From: Moringa oleifera
Taxonomy: Eukaryota > Streptophyta > Magnoliopsida > Brassicales > Moringaceae
Assembly (NCBI GenBank): GCA_021397835.1
Contig: JAJFZO010000896.1
Span: 1,838,501-1,902,500, forward strand
Reading direction: 5' to 3'
Length of the DNA stretch: 64,000 nt
The notes beneath the pieces are model-generated. The model was not told the origin of the DNA, did no database searches, and was given only the letters and a program-made list of their open reading frames with translations. Numbering within the stretch: position 1 is the first letter of the stretch; the number at the start of each line of letters is the position of its first letter. Below, piece after piece: positions 12,763 to 23,805 of the stretch. The position numbers were made by a program, and so were the translations under genes.

Positions 12763-15157
12763 ATGGACGCACTGAGAGCCTCGTATGGAGACACGGCCTC
12801 TGATTCAGACTCCGAGGCTTCCGTTGTTGCAACCACCAAGAATGCCACTGAGAACGAGACTGTGTCTGTACCTTTGCCACCGCCTCCGCTGTCTGTCCTT
12901 GATCCTCCCAATTCCCTCGGTATTTGCTGCTGCAATCTTTACATTTGATGCTTCTCTTTTGTTCACGTCTCAGGCTTTGCTATTAGCTTATTCAAATGAA
13001 AACTGATTTTATGCTTATTAGTAATGTATGTGTATGGTTTATTCCACCAAATGATCCCTGTTTCTGATGACGAAGGGATGATGGATTGCTTGCAAAAAGG
13101 GCAGACAAGTCGAGTCCGAAGCTTTCCCCACGTTGAAGGCAACTATGCTTTGCACGTCTACATCCCTGGTACTATCTTATTCCTGTTGATATTTTGTTTT
13201 TGATTTCAGTTAGACACTTCCTGTATTTGTTTAGTTAATGTAGCGGGCGATTTTAATGGTTCTGATTATGGTGCTCCACATATCTGTGAAACTATGGCAA
13301 TAACTGATTTAATGGTAGATTATGGACTGGTAAACAGTCTAACTTGGTGTTAAATACCCATGAATTATCTGAGTTGTGTACTCGAAATGAGCTTGTTTTT
13401 TTGGAGGTTGTGTTATCAAAGAATATGAGAATCCTTTCTTATGTCCGGACACACTCTGCTTGAGCTTCCCACTGATGTTAGGCAAGTTGAATGATCTGAC
13501 AGGAGTTATTGCCTCTGAAGTGTCTTACCATAATTGATAGTGTGCATTGTCTAACCAGTTGAATGGTCTGACAGGGGATATTGCCTCTGAAGTATCTGAC
13601 CATAATGTCAAAGTTCCTAACTTGATAGTCTACTTCATGTTCTTGCCTTGGACTCTGAGTGACATGGAGAAGCTTTGAGGTGCTATGAAACAATGCAATT
13701 GACTTGTAGTGTAGACTGGGAATCAGCTTGAGCATAGAGATATTTTGATGCATGTTCAGTTCAAGTTTATTACCAAGCTAAGAGATACAAGAACTGAGTT
13801 AAAATGTTTTTTTTTTTTTTTTTTTTGGAATTTGGGACTGTATTTGCAGAATTTTTTCAAATTTGTTTCCTTTGACTTAGGGAAGTATTTGATAATGTTC
13901 TTTCAGTTTATATACCATCTGCATCAAAGAAGGAGATGGTCCAGTTCCTGAAGAAAGTTGCAGCACTTGTGCCCAGTCTTCATGTTGTTGATGTTGACGT
14001 TCCACTTAACATTTTGTGCAAAGATGATAATAAGCTTCAACAAGTTGCATTAGGCAGGAAATTCCATATAAGCTTAGGAAGAACTGTCCCAATCCGAGTG
14101 CACCAGATTGATTCCATGTTGGCTATGCTTCGCCAGAAACTTCAGTTTCATAACCGGTCAGATTCTTTAGTAAATATGATCAAGTTTGGTTGATGTTCAT
14201 GACATTGTTATGAGTCTTCCTCATTGAACTTTTTCATGAGGATTTATAATGCGATTTCTTTTATTTGTAAGCAGTTATTGGATTGATTTTAATAAGTGGG
14301 AGGTTTTTGTCAATGATGAACACACGCGTAGCTTTCTTTCAGTAGAGGTCATTACAGGAGGACTAGGCGAGGTATGGTGAACAATGCTTATCTTTTCTAT
14401 GTTTTGAGTGTGATGCTAACTGAACTGATCAAATTCTTGATTGCATAAATAGGTCACTTCTTTAGTTTTTTTTTTTTTTTAGGTTTCTTTTTTTAAATTT
14501 ATATATGTATCTTTTTTTCAAACTTTTACTGTCACTTTATGGATCCAATCTTGAGCATTTCAAGTCAAGACCAAGAAATATCACTGCAAAGCTAAGTTGC
14601 TAAAATTCTGTATATTTATGCAATGAAGACTGAATGTGTATAGCATCTTGATATTGATCTTAATTTCAGGAAGTTGTTGGATTGAATGAAATGCCATTCC
14701 TTTTCTTTACCCCTTCTGCCGTCTAGTATTCATACTGTCCCTTGAGTTTACCCTGAATTATTCCTTTGATATAGCATTGGCATAAGTCTGCAACTGACTT
14801 GCTTTCAATTATTTCAGATAACCAACCAAATTCGAGCTGTTAATGAAGTGTACAAGCTTCACAATCTTCCTGAATTTTATGCGGTTAGCTTATTTGATGA
14901 AAATTGTGATGCTTGAATACAAGGAGGGAATGTTGATGTACTATTTTGGATGTTGATTGCAGGATCCACGGCCGCATATATCCTTGGGTTGGGCAGTGGG
15001 GGACATCAGTGATTTACTAAAGAGAGTGCTTGAGGAAGTGAACAGACTAAATGTCGGAGGCTTTATGCATAATCGTGTTTTCAGTGTTAAATTCCAGGGT
15101 ATTGAGTGTAGAATTGGAAATAAAATACACAAAATCTGTAGATTTTCACATGAATAA
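12763..15157 (+). CDS. USB1: U6 snRNA phosphodiesterase USB1 (2H phosphoesterase family)
   Basis: The 3'-5' RNA exonuclease USB1/Mpn1 trims and modifies the oligo(U) end of U6 snRNA in the nucleus, stabilising the spliceosomal RNA. Six exons join in frame: 12763-12919, 13076-13168, 13907-14156, 14275-14371, 14818-14883, 14963-15157 (858 nt, 285 residues). Both catalytic H-x-S motifs of the 2H fold are present as HISLG, with His137/Ser139 in exon 3 and His226/Ser228 in exon 6. Family blocks FPHVEGNYALHVYIP, DFNKWEVF and YKLHNLPEFYADPRPH are intact. The N-terminus is acidic and serine-rich, followed by a proline run, as in plant homologues. All introns are GT-AG and no disabling change was seen. 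The gene is divergent with the helicase and convergent with the ankyrin gene. Confidence 0.93.
13486..13607 (+). repeat. Tandem duplication (about 72-bp period) in USB1 intron 2
   Basis: A 50-bp block beginning 'gttgaatgatctgacagg' at 13486 recurs at 13557-13558 with few differences. It lies inside the 738-bp second intron of USB1, well away from both splice sites. Confidence 0.8.
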
Positions 15158-15668
15158 TGAAAACTTTGATCGATTGGGTATGCATTTAAGGAATTCATTC
15201 TGGTTGTAAATCATGTAATTGAATTTCATATGCTTATGTCTTAAATTGCTTGGAGGAAATCTACGTAGTTTGAGATTCTCTGCAATTGCCAAACTACCTG
15301 GTCTGGAATGGTGTAAGTTTTTCTTGCCCTGTGAACTTTAATCTTTGTATATAGAAGCTGGGATTTCTACCTTATTTCTGAACTTGAACTTCCAACTTGA
15401 ACAGGAAGCCTGATCTGTTTGAAGAGAAAGTGAAAAATAAGTAGATCATCATGAAGGTACTCCATATGATACATATATTAAAGATTATGAAGGTACTGCA
15501 TTACTAGCTATCTGTTTCATTATATGACTAACTATTCATTCACCACTTGAATTCCCAGAGGAGTGACTGTTTCCCTTCCAGTGTATGCTTCCTCCTCTCT
15601 GTGCTCTTTATAGTATTCAGAATTGGGGAAGACAGGTCAAAATAAGCTCCATTCAGCAACATATATGA
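15158..15668. other. 3' flanks of the convergent USB1 and BDA1-like genes
   Basis: This contains the presumed 3' UTRs of the two convergent genes. A short sequence at about 15240-15440 has splice-like borders ('aacag' before 15405), but no protein match or conserved frame was found. Confidence 0.5.
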
Positions 15669-17453
15669 TTACCCTTGAGCGTATCCTTGATAACGAATTT
15701 TATGGATTATATCCATTACAGCTTTTGCAAGCCACTTCAAAAGCAGTTTAAGCCACTCGGTTAATAGTGGTGTCACTGTTGACAAGACTGAGGTGATTAC
15801 AACGATATAGACCCTGATGTCGTCTGGTGTGATTGTTGTCATTGCCGTATTGTATGTGAAATACATTGTAATCATACAGATTTGAAGCTCGAACTGCAAG
15901 GGGAAACGGTATGTGAGGATATTGATCATGGAAAGAGACACTGCAAAACCAATTGAGTTGAAGAGCACAAAGAGGGCAAATGCAACTCCATTGGAAGAAG
16001 CCATAACAGACCACCCTGCCAAGTGTTTCCCTTCAATCCTGGTGCTATTACTTTCGCCTGGAAAATAGCTATCTTGCCAAACACCACCTGGAGGGCTGAG
16101 TCCAGCTTGAAAAGTTGCAGTTGCCACCAGGATAGCAATAACCAGCAGGGCACTGCGAGCTTCACTTGGAGAGTCTCTACCCTTTTTGAACTTGAAGTAC
16201 TCAACCATATTGTCTTGTGGTGATTGACATCTCTGTGGTGTTGCGGGAATGGCTATGGCAGCACTGTGAGACTCCAAGGAAGGAGGGGAAGAGCGGGTGA
16301 TATCTGTTGCTCTTGTAGCTCCAGTTCTCCTGAGGATCTCTTCGATTTCTCTATCACCAGCTTCACTTGGGAAAATCAGTAGCAAATCCATGGCAGTGAG
16401 TCCACTATGGTTAATGGCATTCACTTCCAGGAATCCTGAATTAGTGGGTACATTTCTGAGCAGCAATTCTATTACCTGCAAGAAATCATTTTCTCCCTTC
16501 AGTTTTTCTTCAAACACCAAGTGTGAAAGAGTTCAAGTTGGTCAAATAAAGCAGATCATATCATGCTTAAACAAATCAGTTCCTGGGTAAGTGGGTGATT
16601 TAACAAATGATTATTTGACCATCGACATAACCTGTTCAGATTAGCCAGCTTTAATAAAATGGTCTCAGCTGACTGTTTCTTGTCTTCCTCAATTATCTAG
16701 TCTTGACATATGCAGAGCATAGGAGAACATTCTAGTCAAAATGATCTTGCAGATAACTGAACCCAGAAACAAGCTCCTACAGTGACCTAGAAATCTGAAA
16801 TCAAATTTCTCTATTTGCATCTGGAAGAAATGAATTTACTCGAGAAAGAAAACTATCAAATATTGAGGAAGTTGACTTGCCTGGCGTTGTTTCCTCCAGG
16901 TTGCAAGGTGCAGGACCGTGTTGCCTTGTTCATCTTTCATGTTCAAGACATCCTCCTTGTTCATCTCTTTAGCTAACTCCAGCAAGACCCTAGCGGCTTC
17001 AAACTGGTTGTTCTTCACAGCAAGGTGAAGAGCATTCTCTTTTTGAACAGTTACATCTTCCATACACTCAACACGACCTGAAACGATTTCTCTTACCACA
17101 TGAACTTTCCCTTTGATAGCTGCATAATGAAGAGGTGTCTTCTTCTCCCTGCCCTCTACCTGGCAAAGTTTCCCGTCAACTTTCATGAGCTCTCTGACGA
17201 TCTCCACATGCCCATTTGCTGCGGCCATGTGCATGGGGCTGAAGCCGTCTTGATCAAGTTCCCTGGAGAATTCAGGTTTTAACCTTAAAATCTCCAAGAC
17301 AAATTCAACATGCCCAGCTACTGAAGCTATGTGCAGTGGATTCTGAGTAGAAAACAGTGAGCTGGTGCTGAGAACGAGAGGATTTTCTCCAACCAACTGG
17401 TGCAAGTAGTTGACATCTCCAGCTTGAGCGGCCTCAAACAACCTTTGGTCCAT
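15669..17453 (-). CDS. Ankyrin-repeat protein with PGG domain (BDA1/ACD6-like membrane protein)
   Basis: Two exons (16881-17453 and 15669-16475) give 459 residues, close to the usual size of BDA1-type proteins. Residues 1-200 form about five to six ankyrin repeats (NPLHIASVAGH, SPMHMAAANGH, TPLHYAAIKGK, NALHLAVKNNQ, TVLHLATW). A Ser/Pro-rich linker follows. The PGG domain starts near residue 292 (DSPSEARSALLVIA, then SPPGGVWQ near 318-325). Three to four hydrophobic helices run to the C-terminus, predicting a plasma-membrane or endomembrane protein. Arabidopsis BDA1 relatives act in immune and temperature signalling; that role here is inference. The conserved reading (TWRKQRQ joined to VIELLL) requires a GC-AG intron (donor GCAAGT). 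No disabling change was seen. Confidence 0.92.
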
Positions 17454-18400
17454 TCTGATTGTTGATTCTGATACAACAAATCAGCCGTCTTTCTGTTCAG
17501 ACGTTGCTTGTATGTAAACAGCAATTTGCTTCTCAAATCTTCTACTAGTTGTACACCTAAAACCCGATGTAAGATTAGGATCAATCACATCAAGGTTAAA
17601 TTAAATTTAGAACCTAATGTGGCATCAAGGGTTAAATGATAGCTACACATTGAGATAAGTCTTCATGTAAAATTATTAATCAAATCAGGGAGAAGTTTGA
17701 TCGAATCAACCACATCGGGGTCAAACATTAAGTTGGGGTCAATTACATCGAGGTAAAGTATGCTAATGAAGCTAATCTGACCTGACATCGAGAGTAAAAG
17801 TATAATTTAAGAATAATAGCATAATCCCAACCATATTTGCAGCGTCATCATAATCTCTAACTTATCATGATCTCGATCTCAAACTTAACAGATAATCTTG
17901 GTCTTGAATTAGCAGCATAATCTTAACCTCAAAATTGAAAGCTTAATCCTAATTTGAAGAGATTTGTTGAGTTCACTTTAATTTAATGTTAAAGGTAAAA
18001 ATAAGGTGTCTATAGATACCTCTTTTTGCCTATTTTTTGAGAAGCAAGAATAGAACAAAGACTAAAGACCTTCTAATTTTTAGTTGTCTTAGTCCCTATT
18101 GCTTCCCCCTCTGGGAGCTTTATGGATGGAAGCCATGGTGAGCCCACCTTGTTCGGGGTTTTAGGACAGGTTAGAGTCTTTATCGAGTGAAAGGATGCCG
18201 ATTACCTTTGCTTGTAATTTCTAACCTTTTTTTGGCTTTTTGTTTATTTTTAGAGCTATGTGAGGTGTAGGCATTACCAAATAGGTATAAAGGATAGTTT
18301 TGATACAAACGAGATGGATTAAGATTGATTATCTAATATTTATTCATGGTTTTTTGGTCTATATGACTAAGTTGACGTGTTGATTATTTCAAATGTGAAT
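17454..18400. other. 5' flank of the BDA1-like gene and unassigned repeats
   Basis: No gene is seen. Short diverged repeats such as 'ggatcaatcacatcaaggt' and 'ggtcaattacatcgaggt' recur between 17580 and 17765. These suggest an old non-coding repeat rather than genic sequence. The immediate upstream part (17454-17580) should hold the BDA1-like 5' UTR and promoter. Confidence 0.4.
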
Positions 18401-19560
18401 ATTAGTTTAATGAATCATGAAGAAAGCCACTCTTTCTTGCAATAAGCCAAGTCTTAAAGGAGGAGAAGGCAACCTACATCAAAGCTTATTTGGGCAACGT
18501 ATCCTTTATTGCTTTAGTAGATATGGTACGACCAAAGAAAAGAGAGGCCACTGGGTCCTTAGCCGCCTCTACAGCTAAGAAACCTTATGCTAGCCAAAAG
18601 GGGAAAGAAAAGGCTACGATCGAGGAGAGGATTATGGTAGGGTTGGCACCTAATCTGCTTTAAGATCAAGGCATAATGGACTATGCTGGGGACTACCTAA
18701 AGTTATAGGGGTGAAATCTATAAAGTAGCTTAGGATACCTTATAACCTTTGCCATAAGTTACTATTATCAGAAAACATTAAGAAAATTAACGAGCTAGAC
18801 AATAACAACCTCCCTGTTGATTGCTTGGCATCATTACTGGAGGTAAGACTGTAACTTATCCTATCGCTTGTCTTTTACTTCTTCCTGTTCTTTATTTTAT
18901 TTTTTTTAATGGCTTCCCACATAAGGTATGCAATAGGCTAGTAGAATAACAGATAAGTGGGTTACTATCTCAAAATTCTTTCTAAAACATGAGGAGAATT
19001 ATTGAAGTATAATATAGCTTTGACAAGGTGGAGCTAAAGATTGTAGATCTGAAGGGTTTTATGGCCTTAGAGGAGAAGTTGATGAAGATTTTGCATACGA
19101 AGATTAGAGGTTTAGAGTTGTAAGCCTTATTAAACTACAAATGGTATATTAACAACCTTCAGAAAGCCTGCGTTTTGGCTATTGTCCATTTTAAGGACTC
19201 AGTTAATTTGAAAGAACTAAATGATGAGTGCACACTAAACTTTTACTGGATGGCTCGGGTTAACATCAAGACTAAGTTGGAGTAAGATACCTAGATTTAG
19301 ATTTGGCTTAACTAACCATTAAGTACCCCTATGATGATGAGCACGGGGCTATACACCTACTACCACCATGTGAAAACGCATTTATAATTACTCCTATTGT
19401 GGGCTTAATGGGGTAGTTAGCCTAGAGCATCAGAAGTTAAAGCCTCGCTCCTGGGAGCTCTTTTTTTGCCCCTTCTCGCAGTTTTGCTACCATAACCACC
19501 ATCACAGGTCCTACCTACTCTATTTCCTTTCCTTTAACGAGGTTACCACCTAAGCGTTCT
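18400..19560 (+). pseudogene. Degenerate gag-like retrotransposon remnant
   Basis: Plus-strand frames show broken, charged, helical protein fragments. Examples are a basic stretch near 18535-18620 (KKREATGS...KGKEKATI) and a Lys/Glu-rich coiled-coil-like section near 19030-19280 ending in a DECTL...YWMA motif. The composition and order resemble gag proteins of plant LTR retrotransposons, in which a basic region leads into a long coiled coil. There are many stops. No pol sequence is attached, and the assignment to a lineage is uncertain. Confidence 0.4.
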
Positions 19561-19828
19561 CCTATTGCTAAGGACTAAAATATGATTGGTTTTTTATATT
19601 TGCCATGTAAAAAAAAAAAATTTCCTATTTGTTTTCTTGTAATCACATTTGCACTAATAATGATAGTTTCATATTGCTTTCTTCATTTATATCAATATTT
19701 CTATTTTGTATTAATTTTTTCATTTATAATAGTTAGTTCTAAAAAAGAACTAGTCCTACCATGATAGAGCTGAGTTGGCGTTCCTGCCCAATTACAGGGT
19801 AGGCCAAAAATATACGAAAATGGTCTAA

Positions 19829-20065
19829 GCTTGGCCATGCTTTATGGTCGAGCAAAAACTTTATGGTCCTACCCAATTATAGGGCAAGTTGAGAAGCTTC
19901 CTTTGTTGATCTGAGCCTAACCATGCTTTGTGGTTGGGCAAAAACTTTGTGGTCTTACCTAACTACATGGTAGGCTAAAAGGTTAATGTAATGTATCATG
20001 GTTCATCTTCATGGCTGGGCCAAACCCTATGTAGCATTACTCAACTACATGGCAGGGTTGAAGCC
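19829..20065. repeat. Degenerate tandem repeat, about 85-bp unit, about three copies
   Basis: Units start near 19829, 19915 and 19999. Each holds a 'catgctt.atggt.g.gc' block followed by 'cctacccaattatagggc'-like sequence. A partial unit precedes at about 19775. It lies just left of CACTA element A. Confidence 0.7.
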
Positions 20066-20248
20066 ACTAGTGGCATTTAAAGTGCTTGAACATCGTCAAC
20101 TAGGTATATATTAAAGAGTATATATAAATGGTAAAATGCTAAACAAGAATCCACTACTACAAATAAAAGCTTTAATGATAGTTAAAAATGGTTTTTAATG
20201 ACAGTTGTAAAATTTTCATCTTTGTTCATGCTATCAAAGGGAAGAAGT

Positions 20249-20500
20249 TTTAATGACAGTTATGAAACTGTCATTGAAAGCATTACCTTTTAATGACAGT
20301 TCTATTGAAACTGCCATCAAAGGGGTGAACCCTTTAATGACAGTTCCAACAGAACTGTCGTTAAAGGGGGGGGTACCCTTCAACGACAGTTCCAACAGAA
20401 CTGTCGTTAAAGGGGGATGCCCTTTAATGACAGTTCCAACGAAACTGTCATTAAAAAAGGGGACCTTTTAACGATAGTTCTGTTGAAACTGTCGTTAAAA
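20249..20500. repeat. Left subterminal inverted-repeat array of CACTA A
   Basis: Six short hairpin units of 34-40 bp follow each other. Each has arms of the type TTTAATGACAGTT / AACTGTCATTAAA around a loop of 4-8 bases. Arms drift between TAATGACAG and TAACGACAG but mostly stay complementary. Such subterminal repeats are transposase-binding sites in CACTA elements. Confidence 0.85.
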
Positions 20501-21010
20501 AGGGATACCCATTAAAGGTATTTTTTGTATTTATTTCAAAATAAAAAAATTTAAATTATCCAAAACCTGTTTTCACAACATCAATATACATCAATACAAT
20601 TCTTCACAATATATATGCAACCAAAATTTTTATGTTATACACTTCAATATCATTCTAACAGAGATCGTCATTACTTCTTTTATATCTGAAAACACTCAAA
20701 ATAATCTAGGCCATTTGACTCAATGTTTGGCAGAACATTAATTGAAGCATCTAACTCGTGCATATCCACTGATACAATAAACTTAATATCACAAAACCAG
20801 AGGCAGAAAAAAAAAAGAACGAGATTATGTCTCAGATAATGCGCATTTGTAATATCTCACATGGCTTCTGTAATGTTAACTAACTACCCTAAGTTTTAAT
20901 CTCAACTTTAGGGTTAAATAGGAGCATCTATATAAAACTCTTAACTCACCAAAATTGCAAGGGAGCTCAATGACACCACCAACCATTGCTCCATTATCCG
21001 AGTTTCAAAC

Positions 21011-21249
21011 TCAGAAACCAAAGAAGCCAAGCTCACTAGCTTTTTCCTCTCAAATGTCTCAAAGTACTGATATATGATGGTAACCGCTAGAAGAATTCCA
21101 GTGCTTGAACCAATGGCCCCCATAAAATCTGCCAACACTGTCAATGCACCAATGCACATGCCCCCAAATGCTGCAGCTGTTGGTATGTAACGGTTCAGCT
21201 GCTTTTGTAAGTTTGATTCCCGATGCCCAGGCATCACCATTTGTTGTTC
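21011..21249 (-). pseudogene. SEC61A: Captured last exon of SEC61 alpha, with 1-bp frameshift
   Basis: SEC61 alpha is the pore subunit of the ER protein translocon. This block encodes the C-terminal part, beginning right after a good acceptor (cctgttgcag, 21250-21259). It opens with [20 protein letters not shown] and continues through [11 protein letters not shown], a transmembrane segment ([15 protein letters not shown]) and [14 protein letters not shown]. The frame then shifts by one base near 21045. The canonical last residues ASELGFFGF and stop TGA (21013-21011) are still present in the next frame, so a single-base deletion broke it. The acceptor is kept, so this came from genomic DNA, not from a spliced transcript. 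Confidence 0.92.
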
Positions 21250-21886
21250 CTGCAACAGGGAAAGGAAACTTATAACTTCTGATGGAGCTCAAAACCTATT
21301 TAACTAATATGTACACAATGAATAAACTATTCCTTAATAGAATTAAACATGCCAACAATTAATGGTAGCATTGATAATTGACACAGTAATAAGCTGTCTA
21401 TCCCCAATACTGTCCGTATTTTCACATTAATATACTAAAAGGCCTAAGAATTGATAGATATAACTTTGATGATATACCACTTCCAAATATGCAGCTCTTT
21501 TGGCATTTACCGTGTGAGTAGAAAGCAAGCACTAGACATTGTCTCAGCTTGTATATTATATCAAAACCTTTCAATGGAGGTTATCACATTAACAACTATA
21601 CAAAATTTGTATAGTTCTTACATGAACATAATTTTAGATGTCAGTGAGACTAATTGTGATAGTTCTTACATGAACAGAATTTTAGACATTCGTAGAGCTC
21701 ATCATTTGAGACTACGATATAAAGCAAAAAGAAAGAGTATAATGAAAGAATTTTATCATCTTACATGAAAATAGAAAAATGCGACAAAGGAAGCATTCAG
21801 AAATCCATCTTCCAGTGCAAATTGCATTAAAGAATTCCATACTAATAGAGCAAGCTACCCAAAACATGGCTGAACAAAATACTTAC

Positions 21887-22230
21887 AACAATGCACGGTC
21901 TTCGCGTACATTATTGTCAACTTCAATTATCTTTGAACCAACAAGAAGTTGCATGACCAGTCCAGATGTCACGATTGGTGTGATTCCAGGCTCCATGACT
22001 GTCTCACGGTTTGACGCAAGAATAACACGCATCCAATAGAATGGATCCGCACCGGTTGTAGAGTGTACGCCACACAGAGGAAGCTGACTGCATACCAAGA
22101 AGATGAAAAGAGAAATCACAGTGTATATGACCTTCTCTCTGAATGGAACTTTTCTGTCAACACTCTGAACTTCAGGCAAAAATGAAAGAAATGGTCTGAC
22201 AAGATGAAGCACTCTAAATCCACCTCCCAT
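21887..22230 (-). pseudogene. SEC61A: Captured first coding exon of SEC61 alpha
   Basis: It opens with [20 protein letters not shown] at 22230 and runs 114 codons plus two bases, ending in VREDRALL at a consensus donor (GTAAGT, 21886-21881). It covers the cytosolic N-terminus, the first transmembrane helix ([19 protein letters not shown]), the plug region and part of helix 2. It is open throughout but has substitutions at usually invariant places (for example LCGVH for LYGIH and NRETVMEPG for NRGTVMELG). The middle exons are missing: only 637 bp separates it from the last exon. A direct splice would join phase 2 to phase 0, out of frame. No intact translocon subunit can be made. Confidence 0.92.
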
Positions 22231-22640
22231 CTTGTTTCAATGAAACAAAGCCAATTAAAACCTGCAGCAGCCATCCATAGATATAAATAAAACAAATAAA
22301 ATGCCTAACCACGCAATGCTTTTACACTTATTACTTTCTCAATCCAATTTCCAACCCCTTACAAACAGCGGAGACAAAGAAAAGGCACAAAAATGGTTTG
22401 CAACTTGCAAAATCATTTAAAAATGAAGTTAGCTTTGAAGAAGAAAACAGATTCACAGTTCCCTGAACCTTTTCAATGCATGGAAAATGAATATATCATT
22501 CTGCTGAGCTAAGATCTAAATGTACAATCTTATGATCGGCCAACTGATATCTTCTTGTCCCATAAACTATGGACTATGGTATATAAGGTTAAATGTCCCA
22601 TTACCTTAATACACCAACGTGGTTAAATGTCCCATAAACC
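22231..22640. other. Non-coding interval in CACTA A upstream of the SEC61 first exon
   Basis: No reading frame of note is present. It may be captured SEC61 alpha 5' UTR, intron or promoter sequence, because it directly precedes the captured start codon. This could not be verified by reading alone. Confidence 0.35.
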
Positions 22641-22648
22641 ATGGACTA

Positions 22649-23010
22649 GCTGGTTCTGGACGAACAACAGGAGAATGGCTGGAGAATGGCTGCTGTGTGG
22701 ACAAAGACCAAAACAGAGAGTGCTGGAAAGGCTGCCAGCAGCTACCCCAGCTGCTTCTGGACGGACTGCAGACAAGGAAATGGCCAGAGAATGGCTGGCT
22801 GTGGGGACAGAGACCACACCAGCTGGTTCTGGATTGACTGCAGAAAGGAGCTTAACTCCGGAGAATGGATGGCTGGCTGTATGGATAGATACCAAAACAG
22901 GGAGTGGGGAAAAGGCTGCCACCAGCTACCCCAGCTGATTGTGGATGGACTGCAAACAGGAGAATCGCCGGAGAATGGACGGCTGGAGGTGCAGCTGCTT
23001 CTGGACAGTC
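22649..23010. repeat. GC-rich tandem repeat in CACTA A
   Basis: About five imperfect units of 60-110 bp each begin with 'agctg.ttctgga' (for example near 22649, 22749 and 22819). They contain 'gagaatggctggctg' and, in full units, 'gaaaggctgccagcagctacccc'. Long overlapping open frames on both strands result from the repeat and are not treated as genes. A related array occupies the equivalent place in element C (44357-44647). Confidence 0.8.
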
Positions 23011-23126
23011 TGTGAAGAGGAGAATTTTGACCTTAGAGAGAAAAAATGAAGCGGGATGTTATGGCGGGCTCTAGAGGCCTCTGAAAAAAAATTTAGATCC
23101 CCACCCTTAAAAACAAGGTATCATAT

Positions 23127-23268
23127 CCTTCAACGTTAGTTTTGGAATAACTGACGTTGAAGGTTCCACTTCTCTGGCCTTCAACATCCATTCTTCCAGA
23201 ACTGGCATTGAAGGCCAGAGAAGTAGGAACCTTCAACGTCAGTTCTGGAATAATTGACGTTGAAGGTT
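23127..23268. repeat. Internal inverted-repeat units of CACTA A
   Basis: Three 37-bp hairpins have arms CCTTCAACGTCAGTT / AATTGACGTTGAAGG and variants (about 23127-23163, 23179-23215, 23232-23268). They differ from the subterminal units at several arm positions, with matching changes on both arms. One more unit lies at 24626-24662 in the second direct repeat. Confidence 0.85.
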
Positions 23269-23805
23269 CCCATTCTCTGGCAGCTGCATAGTTGTCTCCT
23301 CTGGAACTGAGCCTGAGCCTGAACCTGCACCCTGTTGATCTGAGCCTTCTTTGCAGATTGGATTTGCACGCTGTTGAGCTGAACATTATTTAACGGTGAA
23401 GCTGCTGCTGCCACTAATGCCCAGCTTCCACACCACTGCATCCTCCCTCTCAAACACAATACTGCTGTTCTAAATGTAGGCGTCCATGCCCTCAATCTAG
23501 CCAATCTCCCAATCATTGGCGTTCCTTATCATCTGAACAAACGAGGAACCTCCATTGACCCCTTCCACCCAACAGTGGATTGCAAATTGTTCTGCCTGTG
23601 GATTTTGACTTTTGCTTGCTCTTTCTCCTGATTCGACCATGGGGGCTTTTTCCTTGTCCTCTGCCCAGAGAATGGGAAGGTTCACATTCTTTGGTCTTCA
23701 ATAATGCAACTTCTTTGGTCTTCAATCCAGACCTTGGTGCTGCCTCTTGCAGCAACAGAAGCAGCCATTGCTCTTACAGCTGCAGCAAGGAAAGCAGCAG
23801 CAACC
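23201..23805 (-). repeat. Direct duplication, copy 1, with unrecognised coding-like sequence
   Basis: About 605 bp nearly identical to 24595-25205. On the minus strand it encodes a coding-like peptide starting MNLPILWAEDKEKAP and containing EGVNGGSSFVQMIRNANDWE, cut by a stop after DWEIG. The peptide is not low-complexity and looks like a host protein fragment, but I do not recognise the family. A second frame over the same region has a Gln/Ala/Arg-rich stretch. Confidence 0.75.

Noticed and set aside
13805..13826. Long T run as a transcription terminator
   Set aside because: It lies in an intron of a spliced nuclear gene; poly-T runs are common in plant introns.
22619..23015. Overlapping 72-109 codon frames as genes
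   Set aside because: They arise from the 'gagaatggctgg' tandem repeat; the peptides repeat in register with it and show no family match.
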